DNA of 64,000 nucleotides from Mucilaginibacter sp. PAMC 26640 (GTDB taxonomy: Bacteria; Bacteroidota; Bacteroidia; Sphingobacteriales; Sphingobacteriaceae). A program made the translations under genes and the position numbers. The number at the start of each line of letters is the position of its first letter. Position 1 is the first letter of the stretch. This document shows, one piece after another, positions 24,715 to 33,693 of this stretch. The notes below the pieces were generated by a model that did no database searches, was not told the DNA's origin, and saw only the letters and a program-made list of their open reading frames with translations. The DNA is taken from positions 5,208,001-5,272,000 of the forward strand of contig CP014773.1 of the NCBI GenBank assembly GCA_001596135.1, given 5' to 3'.

Positions 24715-25671
24715 ATGAATTACACTTGCAGCCTGGTTATCAGATCTTTTAATGAAGAGCGGCACATTGGCCGCTTATTAGAAGGCATAAAGAAACAAAC
24801 TTTATACCCTGAAACCGAGGTAATACTAGTTGATTCCGGCTCTACAGATGATACGGTTAAAATAGCTTTAGAGCACGGTGCCAAAGTAGTTTCAATCAAA
24901 CCGGAGGAATTTTCCTTTGGCCGTGCGCTAAACAGGGGATGCGAAATGGCAACCGGTAAGTATTTATTATTTGCAAGCGCCCATGTTTACCCGGTTTATA
25001 CCGATTGGATAAAAAAAATGGTTCAGCCGTTTGATAATAAAAGCGTTGCATTGGTTTACGGCAAACAGATAGGCAACGAAATTACCAAATATTCGGAAAG
25101 TCAAATTTTCAAGAAGTGGTTCCCGGATGATTCTAACTATAGTCAGGATCATCCGTTTTGTAACAATGCCAATGCCGTTGTGAGAAAAGAGCTATGGTTA
25201 AACCAACCATACGACGAAACCCTCACCGGATTGGAAGATTTGGACTGGGCCAGGAAAATTGAGCAGAAAGGCTTTGTTATTGCTTACGAAGCCGATGCCC
25301 CTATCGTTCATGTTCACGAAGAATCGATTTCCAAAATAAAAAACCGCTATATGCGCGAAGCTATAGCACTGAAAAGGATCTTCCCGAAGCAACGGATGAG
25401 CTTGCTTGATTTTGCAAGATTGTACCTGGCAAACACTTTTAGCGATATGGTACATGCCAGGCATGATGGTGTGCTGCTCAAAAACATTTCGGAAATAGTA
25501 CGCTTCAGATACATGCAGTTTTGGGGAACGTACAAAGGATTTAAGCAAGGGGAAGTGAATACGCGTTTGAGGCAGCGTTTTTATTACCCCAATGGCCTGC
25601 GTAAAAGCACCATAGAAGAAAGAGAAAATGCCGAAAAGATTGTGTATTTAAAGGGCAACCACGCCAGTTAA
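24715..25671 (+). CDS. GT2-family glycosyltransferase, lacks canonical DxD
   Basis: 318 residues from the ATG at 24715 (an in-frame TTG lies two codons upstream). The GT-A fold is clear: SLVIRSFNEERHIGRLLEGI at the N-terminus, ILVDSGSTDDTVKIA, ALNRGCEMATGKYLLF. Where GT2 enzymes usually have a DxD metal motif, this protein has SAHVYP (about residues 91-96), and LEDLDWARKI (about 178-187) supplies the ED acceptor-base region. The absent DxD may mean a different donor, and the next gene makes a CMP-activated sugar. The four genes from here to 28077 are closely spaced and probably form one functional module. Confidence 0.85.
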   Translation: MNYTCSLVIRSFNEERHIGRLLEGIKKQTLYPETEVILVDSGSTDDTVKIALEHGAKVVSIKPEEFSFGRALNRGCEMATGKYLLFASAHVYPVYTDWIKKMVQPFDNKSVALVYGKQIGNEITKYSESQIFKKWFPDDSNYSQDHPFCNNANAVVRKELWLNQPYDETLTGLEDLDWARKIEQKGFVIAYEADAPIVHVHEESISKIKNRYMREAIALKRIFPKQRMSLLDFARLYLANTFSDMVHARHDGVLLKNISEIVRFRYMQFWGTYKGFKQGEVNTRLRQRFYYPNGLRKSTIEERENAEKIVYLKGNHAS

Positions 25672-25716
25672 CCGCACTATCCGTACTGATCCTAATTACC
25701 TATTACAAATAAAAAA

Positions 25717-26400
25717 ATGACAGATAAATATAAACTTGTTGCCATTGTACCTATGCGCCATTCCAGCGAACGGGTACCGGGCAAAAATTACCGGGATTTT
25801 GCCGGCAAGCCGCTTTTTCATCATGTTGTTGGCACCTTGCTGGAGTGCGAACTAATTGATAAGGTAATTATAGATACCGATAGCCCGATCGTTATCGAGC
25901 AAACAAAAGAAGCTTTCCCGGACGTAATTGTACTAGAGCGCCCGGAACATCTGAGAGATGGCAGCATCCCCATGAATGATGTGCTGATGAATTCCATCAA
26001 CCAGGTGCCTTCCGAATTTTATCTGCAAACGCATAGCACCAACCCAATTCTCTCCGCAAAAACAGTGGCTGCAGGAATTAAGAAGTTTTTTGAAGTCTAC
26101 CCGATGTATGATTCCCTCTTCTCGGTAACGCGTAAAAATGTAAGGTATTGGGATAGCCTTGCCAGGCCAATTAACCACAACCCAAATATCCTGCTCCGCA
26201 CTCAGGACCTCCCCCCTATTTTTGAGGAGAACTCCTGCATGTACCTTTTTACAAAAGAGATCTTAGCTAAAAAGCACAACCGTATCGGCGACAGGCCCTT
26301 TCTGTTTGAAATGATGGAAGAGGAAGCGCAGGATATCGATGTGGAGCTTAATTTTATCATGGCCGAATTACTTTACAAACAATTAAATAATATTCAATGA
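25717..26400 (+). CDS. CMP-sugar synthetase (acylneuraminate cytidylyltransferase family)
   Basis: Joins CMP to a sugar acid, using CTP. The 227 residues match the NeuA/KdsB-like group: VAIVPMRHSSERVPGKNYRD (part of the CTP loop near residues 8-27), FAGKPLFHHV, VIIDTDSP and a QTHSTNPILS segment (CTP/metal region). NeuA enzymes of sialic, legionaminic or pseudaminic acid pathways have this length. The partners that build those acids (NeuB-type synthase, NeuC-type epimerase) are not in the window, so the activated sugar is unknown. The stop overlaps the start of the dehydrogenase by 4 nt. Confidence 0.85.
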   Translation: MTDKYKLVAIVPMRHSSERVPGKNYRDFAGKPLFHHVVGTLLECELIDKVIIDTDSPIVIEQTKEAFPDVIVLERPEHLRDGSIPMNDVLMNSINQVPSEFYLQTHSTNPILSAKTVAAGIKKFFEVYPMYDSLFSVTRKNVRYWDSLARPINHNPNILLRTQDLPPIFEENSCMYLFTKEILAKKHNRIGDRPFLFEMMEEEAQDIDVELNFIMAELLYKQLNNIQ

Positions 26401-27335
26401 TGAAGGTTTTAGTAACATGCCCGCCAATGCTTAGGGCGATTGACCAGTTAAGGCATCATTTTGAAGAAAAAGGAATAGAGCTGGTTACGCCAAACGTAGT
26501 ACAGGTATTAACAGAAGAGGAGCTGATTGAACTGGTCCCTACCGTTGATGCCTGGATAATTGGCGATGACCCCGCTACCGAAAAAGTATTTACCGCCGGC
26601 AAAGCTGGTAAGCTGGTAGCCGCCGTGAAATGGGGCGTTGGCGTAGATAACGTAGATTTTAAAGCTTGCGAAAAGCTGGGCATCCCAATTGCAAATACAC
26701 CACGGATGTTTGGCAACGAGGTAGCAGATATGGCCCTCGCCTACTTTACGGGCCTGGCACGCGAAAGCTACAAGGTTGATAGGGAAGTACGCGCCGGCAA
26801 CTGGATAAAACCTGCCGGCATGAGCCTGACAGGCAAAACCGTTGCGCTGGTTGGCCTGGGCGATATTGGCCTCGCCACCGCAAAAAGGCTGAAAGCATTC
26901 GATGTGATCATCAACGCGTATGACCCGTTTACCAGGTTAACTGCAGCAGAAGCCGGTGTTGACACAATTGTGCCATTCCCCGAAAAATTGCAGGATGCCG
27001 ATTTTGTGGTGATCACCTGCGCATTAACCCCTTCCAGCTATCATTTAATCAACCAAACCAGCATCAGCCAGATGAAAGATGGTGTGATCATTATCAACGT
27101 ATCCCGCGGTGGGCTGATAGATGAAAGCGCCTTAATTGCTGCATTGCAAAGCGGTAAAGTTAAATCGGCCGGTTTAGATGTGTTTGAGGTTGAACCGCTG
27201 CCGGCTGATAGTCCGCTGCGCCAGTTTGACCAGTGCATTTTTGGCACACACAATGGCTCAAATACCAAAGAAGCCGTGATCAGGGCCAGTTTGCGCGCCA
27301 TTGAAATATTGTTTGGCTACCTAAATATCAAATAA
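26397..27335 (+). CDS. D-isomer-specific 2-hydroxyacid dehydrogenase (SerA-like)
   Basis: NAD-dependent enzyme interconverting a 2-oxo acid and a D-2-hydroxy acid. The 312 residues contain the usual two-domain order: N-terminal catalytic part with GDDPATEKV, the Rossmann fold (VGLGDIGLATAKRL, about 145-158, with Asp at YDPFTR), NVSRGGLIDE (about 227-236, catalytic Arg), a Glu in DVFEVEPLP and the acid-base His in GTHNGSN (about 281-287). It lacks the regulatory ACT domain of full SerA. It overlaps the CMP-sugar gene by 4 nt and precedes an SDR by 1 bp, so its substrate is probably a sugar-acid intermediate rather than phosphoglycerate (inference). Confidence 0.87.
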   Translation: MMKVLVTCPPMLRAIDQLRHHFEEKGIELVTPNVVQVLTEEELIELVPTVDAWIIGDDPATEKVFTAGKAGKLVAAVKWGVGVDNVDFKACEKLGIPIANTPRMFGNEVADMALAYFTGLARESYKVDREVRAGNWIKPAGMSLTGKTVALVGLGDIGLATAKRLKAFDVIINAYDPFTRLTAAEAGVDTIVPFPEKLQDADFVVITCALTPSSYHLINQTSISQMKDGVIIINVSRGGLIDESALIAALQSGKVKSAGLDVFEVEPLPADSPLRQFDQCIFGTHNGSNTKEAVIRASLRAIEILFGYLNIK

Positions 27336-27336
27336 G

Positions 27337-28077
27337 GTGGAAAACAAAAAAACAGTTGTTATAACGGGCGTTCTGGGCGGCATTGGCACCCAGATTGCCC
27401 AAACTTTTGCAGAGAACAACTACAACGTGATCGGATTTGATGTAAGAGACGAAAAATCGCCTTACTGCAATAAATTCTTCAGGTTTGATTTACACAAATA
27501 CTGCTCAGACCCTGCCTACAAACAAGAGGCGGAAGAAACTTTCGACAGAGAGATCCCCGAACTGTTTGTATTGATCAACAATGCGGCAGTGCAGATTTTA
27601 AGCAGCCTGGCCGAAGTTCGCTTACAGGACTGGACCCAAACGCTCAACGTAAATTTAACAGGCCCGTTGATGCTGAGCCAGTACTTTCTAAACCGTTTAG
27701 AGGCCTCTAAAGGCTCTATCATCAACATAGCGAGCATACACCACCAGCTTACCAAAAAACGGTTTGTATCGTATGCCAGCTCCAAAAGCGCGCTTGTTGG
27801 GCTCACCAAGGCCCTATCGGTAGATCTGCAGGGCCGCGTAAGGGTAAATGCCATCAGTCCGGCGGCAATAGATACACAGATGCTGAGAGACGGCTTTGAT
27901 AATAACGAAGCCAAAGTACAAATGCTGAACGAACTACACCCCAGCCAGCGCATAGGCAAACCGCAGGAAGTTTCGCAACTGGCACTCCTGCTTGCCGAAG
28001 ATAAACTGGGCTTCATCAACGGGGCTAATTTAAATATCGACGGTGGGATCAGTAACGTACTTAAAGATTTGGATTAA
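27337..28077 (+). CDS. Short-chain dehydrogenase/reductase
   Basis: 246 residues starting at a GTG 1 bp after the dehydrogenase stop. Motifs are TGVLGGIGTQIA (nucleotide-binding, about 10-21), LINNAAV (about 79-85), SIINIASIHHQ with the catalytic Ser, and YASSKSAL (Tyr and Lys catalytic pair, about 145-152), then INIDGG-like end NLNIDGGIS. This is a classical SDR of 3-oxoacyl-reductase or sugar-dehydrogenase shape. It completes the tight cytidylyltransferase-dehydrogenase-SDR set and probably reduces or oxidises the sugar to be activated; the exact reaction cannot be stated. Confidence 0.88.
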   Translation: MENKKTVVITGVLGGIGTQIAQTFAENNYNVIGFDVRDEKSPYCNKFFRFDLHKYCSDPAYKQEAEETFDREIPELFVLINNAAVQILSSLAEVRLQDWTQTLNVNLTGPLMLSQYFLNRLEASKGSIINIASIHHQLTKKRFVSYASSKSALVGLTKALSVDLQGRVRVNAISPAAIDTQMLRDGFDNNEAKVQMLNELHPSQRIGKPQEVSQLALLLAEDKLGFINGANLNIDGGISNVLKDLD

Positions 28078-28128
28078 TCCCGGTTCAAATTAACGCTCCG
28101 CCTGTTATCTAATCAATTAACGATTAAA

Positions 28129-29562
28129 ATGTTCAAAAAAGCCTGGAATTCGCCTACCCTTATGACATGGATGAGCTACTCAACAAAAGCTCTTACGTTA
28201 TTTGGCGTGCTTCCGCTTGTGTTAAAGCAATTCTCTTCAGGCGATGTTGTGCTATGGTACCTCTTTTCTACCATAATTACACTCCAAAGCATTGCAGACT
28301 TTGGTTTTAGGCAAACGTTTTCCCGAATAATCTCTTACGCATTCAGCGGTGCTAAAGATATTGATACATTTAAATCAACCAAGAATACAGATACAACAGC
28401 CGACGACCGCCCCAACCTACCATTGTTAAATAATATTATCTCAACTCAAAATGGTATATACGTTTGGCTAACAGCTGTTGTATTCATATTGATGCTTTTG
28501 TTCGGTACATGGTCAATGATTAAGCCCGTAGCCGATAGTTCAAACACGCAGCAGGCCTGGGTCAGTTGGGCAATTGTACTAATCGTATCGTGTATTGGAT
28601 TTTACGGAAAAATCTACATGAACTTCCTCGAGGGTTTATTTAAGATAGCCTTAGTGCGCCGTATAGAAACATTTACATCTGTGGGCAGCATATTAACCAG
28701 TATAATAGTGCTGTATGTTGCGCCTTCGTTACTCAACTTAGTTATAGTAAATCAGTTTTGGGTGTTAGTAGTCACCATACGCGATTGGTACTTGTGCAAA
28801 ACCGTAGAAGACGATATATATAGCCAAGTATCTGCCAGGTTACCCTTCAATAAGCAAATTTTTAATAAAATATGGCAGCCAGCTTGGCGAAGTGGAATTT
28901 CAGGATTTATGTCGGTTGGGCTTACAAATTTAACAGGCTTAATTTATGCCCAGGTAGGAACTACAGCAGGGGTTGCCTCGTACTTGCTCGCTTTGCGGAT
29001 CATCAATCAAGTAAGGGATATTTCAATGGCTCCATTTTACAGCAAAATCCCGTTGCTAGCAATGTTAAGGGTTAAAAACGACATTGCTAAACTTACTGAA
29101 ACGGTAAAAAGGGGGATGTTTCTAAGTCACATGGTATTTCTTGTTGGGTTTATTGGAGTTGGTATATTTATTAATCCACTATTACAGGCAATTCATAGCC
29201 ATGTAGAATTTGTTGATCAAAAACTTTGGATGCTGTTAGGTATTGCCTTTTTCGTTCACCGTTTTGGAGCAATGCATATGCAGGTTTATCTATCTACTAA
29301 TCATATCATTTCGCATATCGCCGATGGGGTCTCAGGATTATTGTATATTGTGTCCAGTTTGATATTGATCCGATACGTTGGGATATATGCAATTCCTGTA
29401 GGCATGCTCGTAGGCTATCTTGGATTTTATGCATGGTATGCGGCAAAGTATTCATATAGGTCCTTAAATGTTACATTTTGGGCTTTTGAGCGCACTACAT
29501 CATTGATTCCCCTGGGTTGTAATGTCATTTATATAGTGATAATATTTTTAAGCAAGAGATAA
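28129..29562 (+). CDS. Wzx-like polysaccharide flippase
   Basis: Flips the lipid-linked repeat unit across the inner membrane. 477 residues with about 12 hydrophobic helices, opening with SYSTKALTLFGVLPLVL and DFGFRQTFSRI, the usual layout of MATE/PST-type flippases, and an extra polar insert (about 83-105, rich in D, N and T) between the second and third helices. Identification is by topology and gene neighbourhood, since sequence identity within this family is low. The gene is visibly richer in A+T than its neighbours upstream, as are the next three genes. Confidence 0.8.
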   Translation: MFKKAWNSPTLMTWMSYSTKALTLFGVLPLVLKQFSSGDVVLWYLFSTIITLQSIADFGFRQTFSRIISYAFSGAKDIDTFKSTKNTDTTADDRPNLPLLNNIISTQNGIYVWLTAVVFILMLLFGTWSMIKPVADSSNTQQAWVSWAIVLIVSCIGFYGKIYMNFLEGLFKIALVRRIETFTSVGSILTSIIVLYVAPSLLNLVIVNQFWVLVVTIRDWYLCKTVEDDIYSQVSARLPFNKQIFNKIWQPAWRSGISGFMSVGLTNLTGLIYAQVGTTAGVASYLLALRIINQVRDISMAPFYSKIPLLAMLRVKNDIAKLTETVKRGMFLSHMVFLVGFIGVGIFINPLLQAIHSHVEFVDQKLWMLLGIAFFVHRFGAMHMQVYLSTNHIISHIADGVSGLLYIVSSLILIRYVGIYAIPVGMLVGYLGFYAWYAAKYSYRSLNVTFWAFERTTSLIPLGCNVIYIVIIFLSKR

Positions 29563-29572
29563 GTTCAATCAT

Positions 29573-30880
29573 ATGATTTATAGGTCTATAGCAATTCTTT
29601 TACTATTACTATCAACAAATTTTCCGAGTCCGGTTCTAAAGGTAATTACAGCCGTAATGCTTTGCGTGTTTATATTTAAATATTTAAAACTACCATCAAT
29701 TAGTCTAAAAAGAATTGCAAAGATTAATGCACTATTAGTATCATATTTTATCATACTAATTATTGCGTGGTTGCGTAATAATGATCCCAAAATAGAACTT
29801 CAATCAGCGATATTCATACTTCTGCTGGTTGTGCTATGCTTCATTTTCTTTTCAAGTTTAAGTATTAATTATTTATCGAATGCCCCAAGCGATAGCAATA
29901 AATTTATCACAAATTTTATTCTCCTCCCGTACTTTTTATTTGCATTGATCAATTTGCTGATGTATCTATTAAATATAAACCCTACAGTTCAGGTACTTGC
30001 AGAAGATGAGCGCGGTATGGCAGTAATGTTTTCGTCGTTGGGATTTTCAGTTCGACGCGTAATTTTTCCGCTGGCCAGCGGATTGAACGAATACTCAAGC
30101 TACATAGGTGGTGTATTATGCCTGTCATTCTGGTATCTGTTGACATACAAAAAAGGCAAAATTATTATGCTTGCCGTTTGTGGTATGATGTTGCTCAGCT
30201 TACTCTTCGTTGATTCGCGGGCCGCGTTGATATATCCTATTCTGATATCACTTGTCATTTTCATTTTATATAAATTTGATATAAATATAAATGTGAAATT
30301 TATATCTTTTTTAGTGGTCGTAGGGCCGTTGGTATTTGTCTATTTGCTCCCACTCTTGGCTAGTGATTCAGCGCTGAGTTCTGCTTTATCAAGGCACAAT
30401 AATGATATTGCTACGGGAAATACTCGCTTTACAATTTGGGAAATTGCCTTAAAAAAATTCGAATCTTTTGAACCCATACATCTGGTTGGCTGGGGTTCTA
30501 CAGGACACTTCGCTTCGGGTGCTTCTTTAAGGTGGGCCTACCTATTTGGCGGATGGAAAAACGCCAATATGAAAAGTCCTCATAGCACGGTGTTCTCGAT
30601 CTTATTTGACGAAGGATATTTGGGCCTGATAATATATGTTGCCTTGCTTTTTCAATCTTTTAACAGAGCAAGTAAATTATGGCGCTACAAACCTATCACA
30701 GCCTCCGCTTTTATTATTTTTTTGATTTATAATATAATGGCAGGTTTTAGCGAGTCTCTCGGTGGTCTTTACTTGATCAACTACGCCTACTTGTTTTTTA
30801 TAGTTATAATTACCCTTAACACAGAATATTATTTTATTGACAAACGGCAATATTACGTTGTAACAACCTTACCATCATGA
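29573..30880 (+). CDS. Wzy/O-antigen-ligase-like polymerase
   Basis: 435 residues with ten or more helices and a large extracytoplasmic loop before the last ones. The segment VDSRAALIYPIL (about 214-225) and the later WEIALKKFE, HLVGWGSTG and SPHSTVFSILFDEGYLGLI (parts of about 287-355) match the SRT/LG-G and H-N-x-x-L-DEG pattern of Wzy_C/WaaL proteins that act on lipid-linked glycans. It lies just after the flippase, where a Wzy polymerase is expected. Two other proteins of this type are encoded at 42799 and 51535. The stop overlaps the next start by 4 nt. Confidence 0.82.
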   Translation: MIYRSIAILLLLLSTNFPSPVLKVITAVMLCVFIFKYLKLPSISLKRIAKINALLVSYFIILIIAWLRNNDPKIELQSAIFILLLVVLCFIFFSSLSINYLSNAPSDSNKFITNFILLPYFLFALINLLMYLLNINPTVQVLAEDERGMAVMFSSLGFSVRRVIFPLASGLNEYSSYIGGVLCLSFWYLLTYKKGKIIMLAVCGMMLLSLLFVDSRAALIYPILISLVIFILYKFDININVKFISFLVVVGPLVFVYLLPLLASDSALSSALSRHNNDIATGNTRFTIWEIALKKFESFEPIHLVGWGSTGHFASGASLRWAYLFGGWKNANMKSPHSTVFSILFDEGYLGLIIYVALLFQSFNRASKLWRYKPITASAFIIFLIYNIMAGFSESLGGLYLINYAYLFFIVIITLNTEYYFIDKRQYYVVTTLPS

Positions 30881-31677
30881 CAGAACAAGAACATCCAATA
30901 CTACAGAACAACAGTTCTATTAATGTTTATAAGCAATCAGCATTTTTAATCGCTAATAGATTGAAATGGGATCTAAACCCTCTATCATGGAGCTCCAGAA
31001 AAAGGCTGAAAAAAATAAAAAACAGTCATTTGGGTGAAAAAGCCGTGATTGTTTGCAATGGTCCAAGTTTACTTCAAACCGACTTTTCGTTGTTGGAAGG
31101 GGTCTACACATTTGGGCTTAACAAAATCAATTTATTATTTGATCGGGAAGATTTTAGGCCAAATGCTATTGTGTCGGTGAATCCATTAGTGATTGAGCAA
31201 AATAAAAGTTTTTATGAAGAAACTTCGATCCCATTATATTTAGATTCAGATGCATCAAAAGTTATAACAAAAGGTAAAGATGTGACTTTTCTACATTCAA
31301 GTCATCAAGTTAAGTTTGCTCGAGATGTTTCAATGAGCATATGGCAGGGAGCAACAGTTACAAATGTGGCTTTACAATTAGCTTTTCATATGGGATTCAA
31401 ACACGTAGCCGTTATAGGGTGTGATCATAATTTTGCAGAAAGTGGATCAGCAAATAAAGTTGTCACGTCTACGGAAAAAGATAATTCACATTTTGATCCA
31501 CGCTATTTCGCCGGCGGCGTAAAGTGGCAGTTACCGGATTTACCTACAAGTGAGTTTGGATACAACTTGGCAAAGGAGAACTTTGAGGCCAGCGGGAGAT
31601 TTGTATACAATTGTACCGTTGGAGGTAAATTGGAAGTTTTTAGTAGAATAAGCTTAAACGATTTTGTTAAGCTTTAA
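30877..31677 (+). CDS. GT42-sialyltransferase-like / MptE-like (DUF115) protein
   Basis: 266 residues. The core resembles both MptE-like DUF115 proteins and GT42 sialyltransferases: EKAVIVCNGPSLLQTDFSLL (part of about 49-70, the N-G-P-S-L nucleotide loop), TFGLNKINLLF, NAIVSVNP, then GATVTNVALQLAFHMGFKHV followed by IGCDHNF (about 180-210), parallel to the S-G-V/AIALGYKEIY-GIDF region of Campylobacter CstII. These folds share CMP or phosphate binding. With a CMP-sugar synthetase 5 kb upstream, a transferase using the CMP-activated sugar is the attractive reading; a catalytic His cannot be assigned with certainty. Overlaps the polymerase gene by 4 nt. Confidence 0.65.
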   Translation: MTEQEHPILQNNSSINVYKQSAFLIANRLKWDLNPLSWSSRKRLKKIKNSHLGEKAVIVCNGPSLLQTDFSLLEGVYTFGLNKINLLFDREDFRPNAIVSVNPLVIEQNKSFYEETSIPLYLDSDASKVITKGKDVTFLHSSHQVKFARDVSMSIWQGATVTNVALQLAFHMGFKHVAVIGCDHNFAESGSANKVVTSTEKDNSHFDPRYFAGGVKWQLPDLPTSEFGYNLAKENFEASGRFVYNCTVGGKLEVFSRISLNDFVKL

Positions 31678-31693
31678 AACATCAGCGCAAGAC

Positions 31694-32467
31694 ATGCCAT
31701 TATTCTCAATAATCACTGCAACTTTTAATTCGGAGCACTTTCTTAAGAAAAGTATCGATTGTTTAAAGCAACAAACTTATACTGATTTTGAATATATTGT
31801 TATTGATGGAAATTCTACTGATAGCACAACCAGCATAATTAAAAGTAACCTGGATGTTATTACTAAATGGATAAGCGAACCGGATCAAGGAATTTACGAT
31901 GCCTGGAACAAAGGCTTAAGTTTAGCAACGGGCAGCTGGATTATGTTTGTTGGCGCCGACGATTATCTACGTCCCGATGCACTTAGCAGCTATGCTGATT
32001 TTATTAAATTGAATCAAACCGAAGATGTACTTTATATTTCATCAAAGAATCAAATAATTTCGGCAGAGCAAAAAAACATCAGAGTGTTTGGCTGGCCATG
32101 GAATTGGAATTCCTTCCGCAGGTTTAATACAATAGCACATCCCGGATCATTACAATCAAAAAAATTGTATGAGAAATATGGCAAATACGATACTAGTTAT
32201 AAAATAGTTGGAGACTATGAACTATTGCTTAGGCCAAGGGAAAAACTGAACGCCTTATTTTACAACAATATAACTATTGACGTTACTGAAGGCGGCGTGA
32301 GCAACCAGGCAAAAATGTTTTACGAAATAAAAAAAGCGGTTGTTTCAACAGCCGGGGTAAGTCCTTTGCAGGGCTCTGTTGATTGTTTCGTGAGTATATT
32401 AAAAATCAACCTAAAAAAGGCCGCCAGGAAATTGGGGCTAAACCTTTACCTTAAAAAAAGTCACTAA
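31694..32467 (+). CDS. GT2-family glycosyltransferase (WcaA-like)
   Basis: 257 residues from the ATG at 31694, 16 bp past the previous stop; a TTG/ATG extension to 31664 would overlap that gene and adds MLSFKTSAQD. GT-A features: PLFSIITATFNSEHFLKKSI, DFEYIVIDGNSTDST, GIYDAWNKGLSLATGSWIMF and the metal-binding GADDYL (about 86-91). The GIYDAWNKG element is typical of enzymes adding a sugar to a short lipid-linked acceptor in O-antigen and colanic-acid loci. Donor unknown. Followed by a GT4 gene after 5 bp. Confidence 0.88.
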   Translation: MPLFSIITATFNSEHFLKKSIDCLKQQTYTDFEYIVIDGNSTDSTTSIIKSNLDVITKWISEPDQGIYDAWNKGLSLATGSWIMFVGADDYLRPDALSSYADFIKLNQTEDVLYISSKNQIISAEQKNIRVFGWPWNWNSFRRFNTIAHPGSLQSKKLYEKYGKYDTSYKIVGDYELLLRPREKLNALFYNNITIDVTEGGVSNQAKMFYEIKKAVVSTAGVSPLQGSVDCFVSILKINLKKAARKLGLNLYLKKSH

Positions 32468-32472
32468 AAAGT

Positions 32473-33684
32473 ATGCAATCAAAAAAGATCTTAGTATTTG
32501 AATCCTATCCTTTCTTTTCTGGTGCCCAGCGCGTATCATTAAATTTCTGTAAAGCTTTAAAAGCTGATGGTTTTACCATCACCCTGTTGCTGGCAGATGA
32601 CCCTAATCAAATTCATCACCAAATGTTCGGGCCATATGTAGATGAAATTTTAACAGTTAACACTAGCGACAATCTGAAGCAATACGGCAATTCAGACCGT
32701 TGGTTTAAACCTTCAAACTTTTTCAATTCGGTTTTCAAGGGGCTGTTACCGTTTTACTCCCAGTGCTTTAAAATATTGAAAAAGGGAAAGTTCGACAGTA
32801 TGTACTTCTGCGACCCGCGTGGAGCCGTAATGATGCTGTATTTATGCATGTTTTTTAAAGGAAAAAAGATTTGCTACCTGCAGGGAAAAAACAAGCTGAG
32901 GCCTATTTTAGCCAAACTGATATATTTAACCTTTACAGATCATTTGATGTGCCCTAGCACAGATGTTTTGGAAAGCCTGCCCCCATCGCCTAAAAAGATG
33001 GTCCTTAACTACGGGATAGATTTCTCGCAGTATGGCTCAATTAACGCCGATGCGGTGAAGGCCGAAATAAGCACGCTGCTAAAACCAAACCAAGCTGACC
33101 GAATCAAGCTACTTTACGCAGGCCTGATAAGGCCACATAAAGGCGTACACCATTTAGTGTATGCAATGAAGGCTGTTAAAGATGCCTTTACTCCGGAGCA
33201 AATGCCCGTTCTATTTTTATTAGGCAACGCGAAAAACGAAGCCGAAGAAAAATTCAGGGATCACCTTGTAGCATACTGCCACGAAAATGGACTGGATGAG
33301 TACGTTTACTGGATAGGCTGGAGAGACAATGTGCTCGAGTGGATGAAAAATTGCGACTATTTCATTTTCCCAACAATTGATAAAGAAGCGTGCGATTTTG
33401 AAGGATTTGACAAGGTTATAGAGTCCTCCGAAGGGTCACCGGTTGTATTAATAGAAAGTGCACTATGCGGACTGTTTACAATAGCTGCAAAAGTAACGGG
33501 AGTAAATGAAACCATTACAAATGGGCATAATGGTATTATGTACAACCCTAACGATAACCAGGCACTGGCGAACTTATTAATAAACACTTTAAAAACTAAA
33601 CCTAAGTTTATAGATTTCCCTAATGAGGAACGGTTTTCGCCTAAAACCTTCAGCGATAAAATCCTGAAATTATTTACTAATTAA
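32473..33684 (+). CDS. GT4-family glycosyltransferase
   Basis: 403 residues with the GT-B fold of GT4: N-terminal ESYPFFSGAQRVSLNFCKAL (acceptor domain, about 7-26) and C-terminal LLYAGLIRPHKGVHHLVYAM (about 212-231), FLLGNAKNEAEE, and the donor-site pattern IESALCGLFTIAAKVTGVNE (about 328-347, E-x7-G form where family members normally have E-x7-E). An insert (FEGFDKVIESSEGSP) precedes this. It is the last rightward gene of this block; its stop is only 9 bp from the convergent glycoside hydrolase stop. Confidence 0.87.
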   Translation: MQSKKILVFESYPFFSGAQRVSLNFCKALKADGFTITLLLADDPNQIHHQMFGPYVDEILTVNTSDNLKQYGNSDRWFKPSNFFNSVFKGLLPFYSQCFKILKKGKFDSMYFCDPRGAVMMLYLCMFFKGKKICYLQGKNKLRPILAKLIYLTFTDHLMCPSTDVLESLPPSPKKMVLNYGIDFSQYGSINADAVKAEISTLLKPNQADRIKLLYAGLIRPHKGVHHLVYAMKAVKDAFTPEQMPVLFLLGNAKNEAEEKFRDHLVAYCHENGLDEYVYWIGWRDNVLEWMKNCDYFIFPTIDKEACDFEGFDKVIESSEGSPVVLIESALCGLFTIAAKVTGVNETITNGHNGIMYNPNDNQALANLLINTLKTKPKFIDFPNEERFSPKTFSDKILKLFTN

Positions 33685-33693
33685 GCTACTGGC

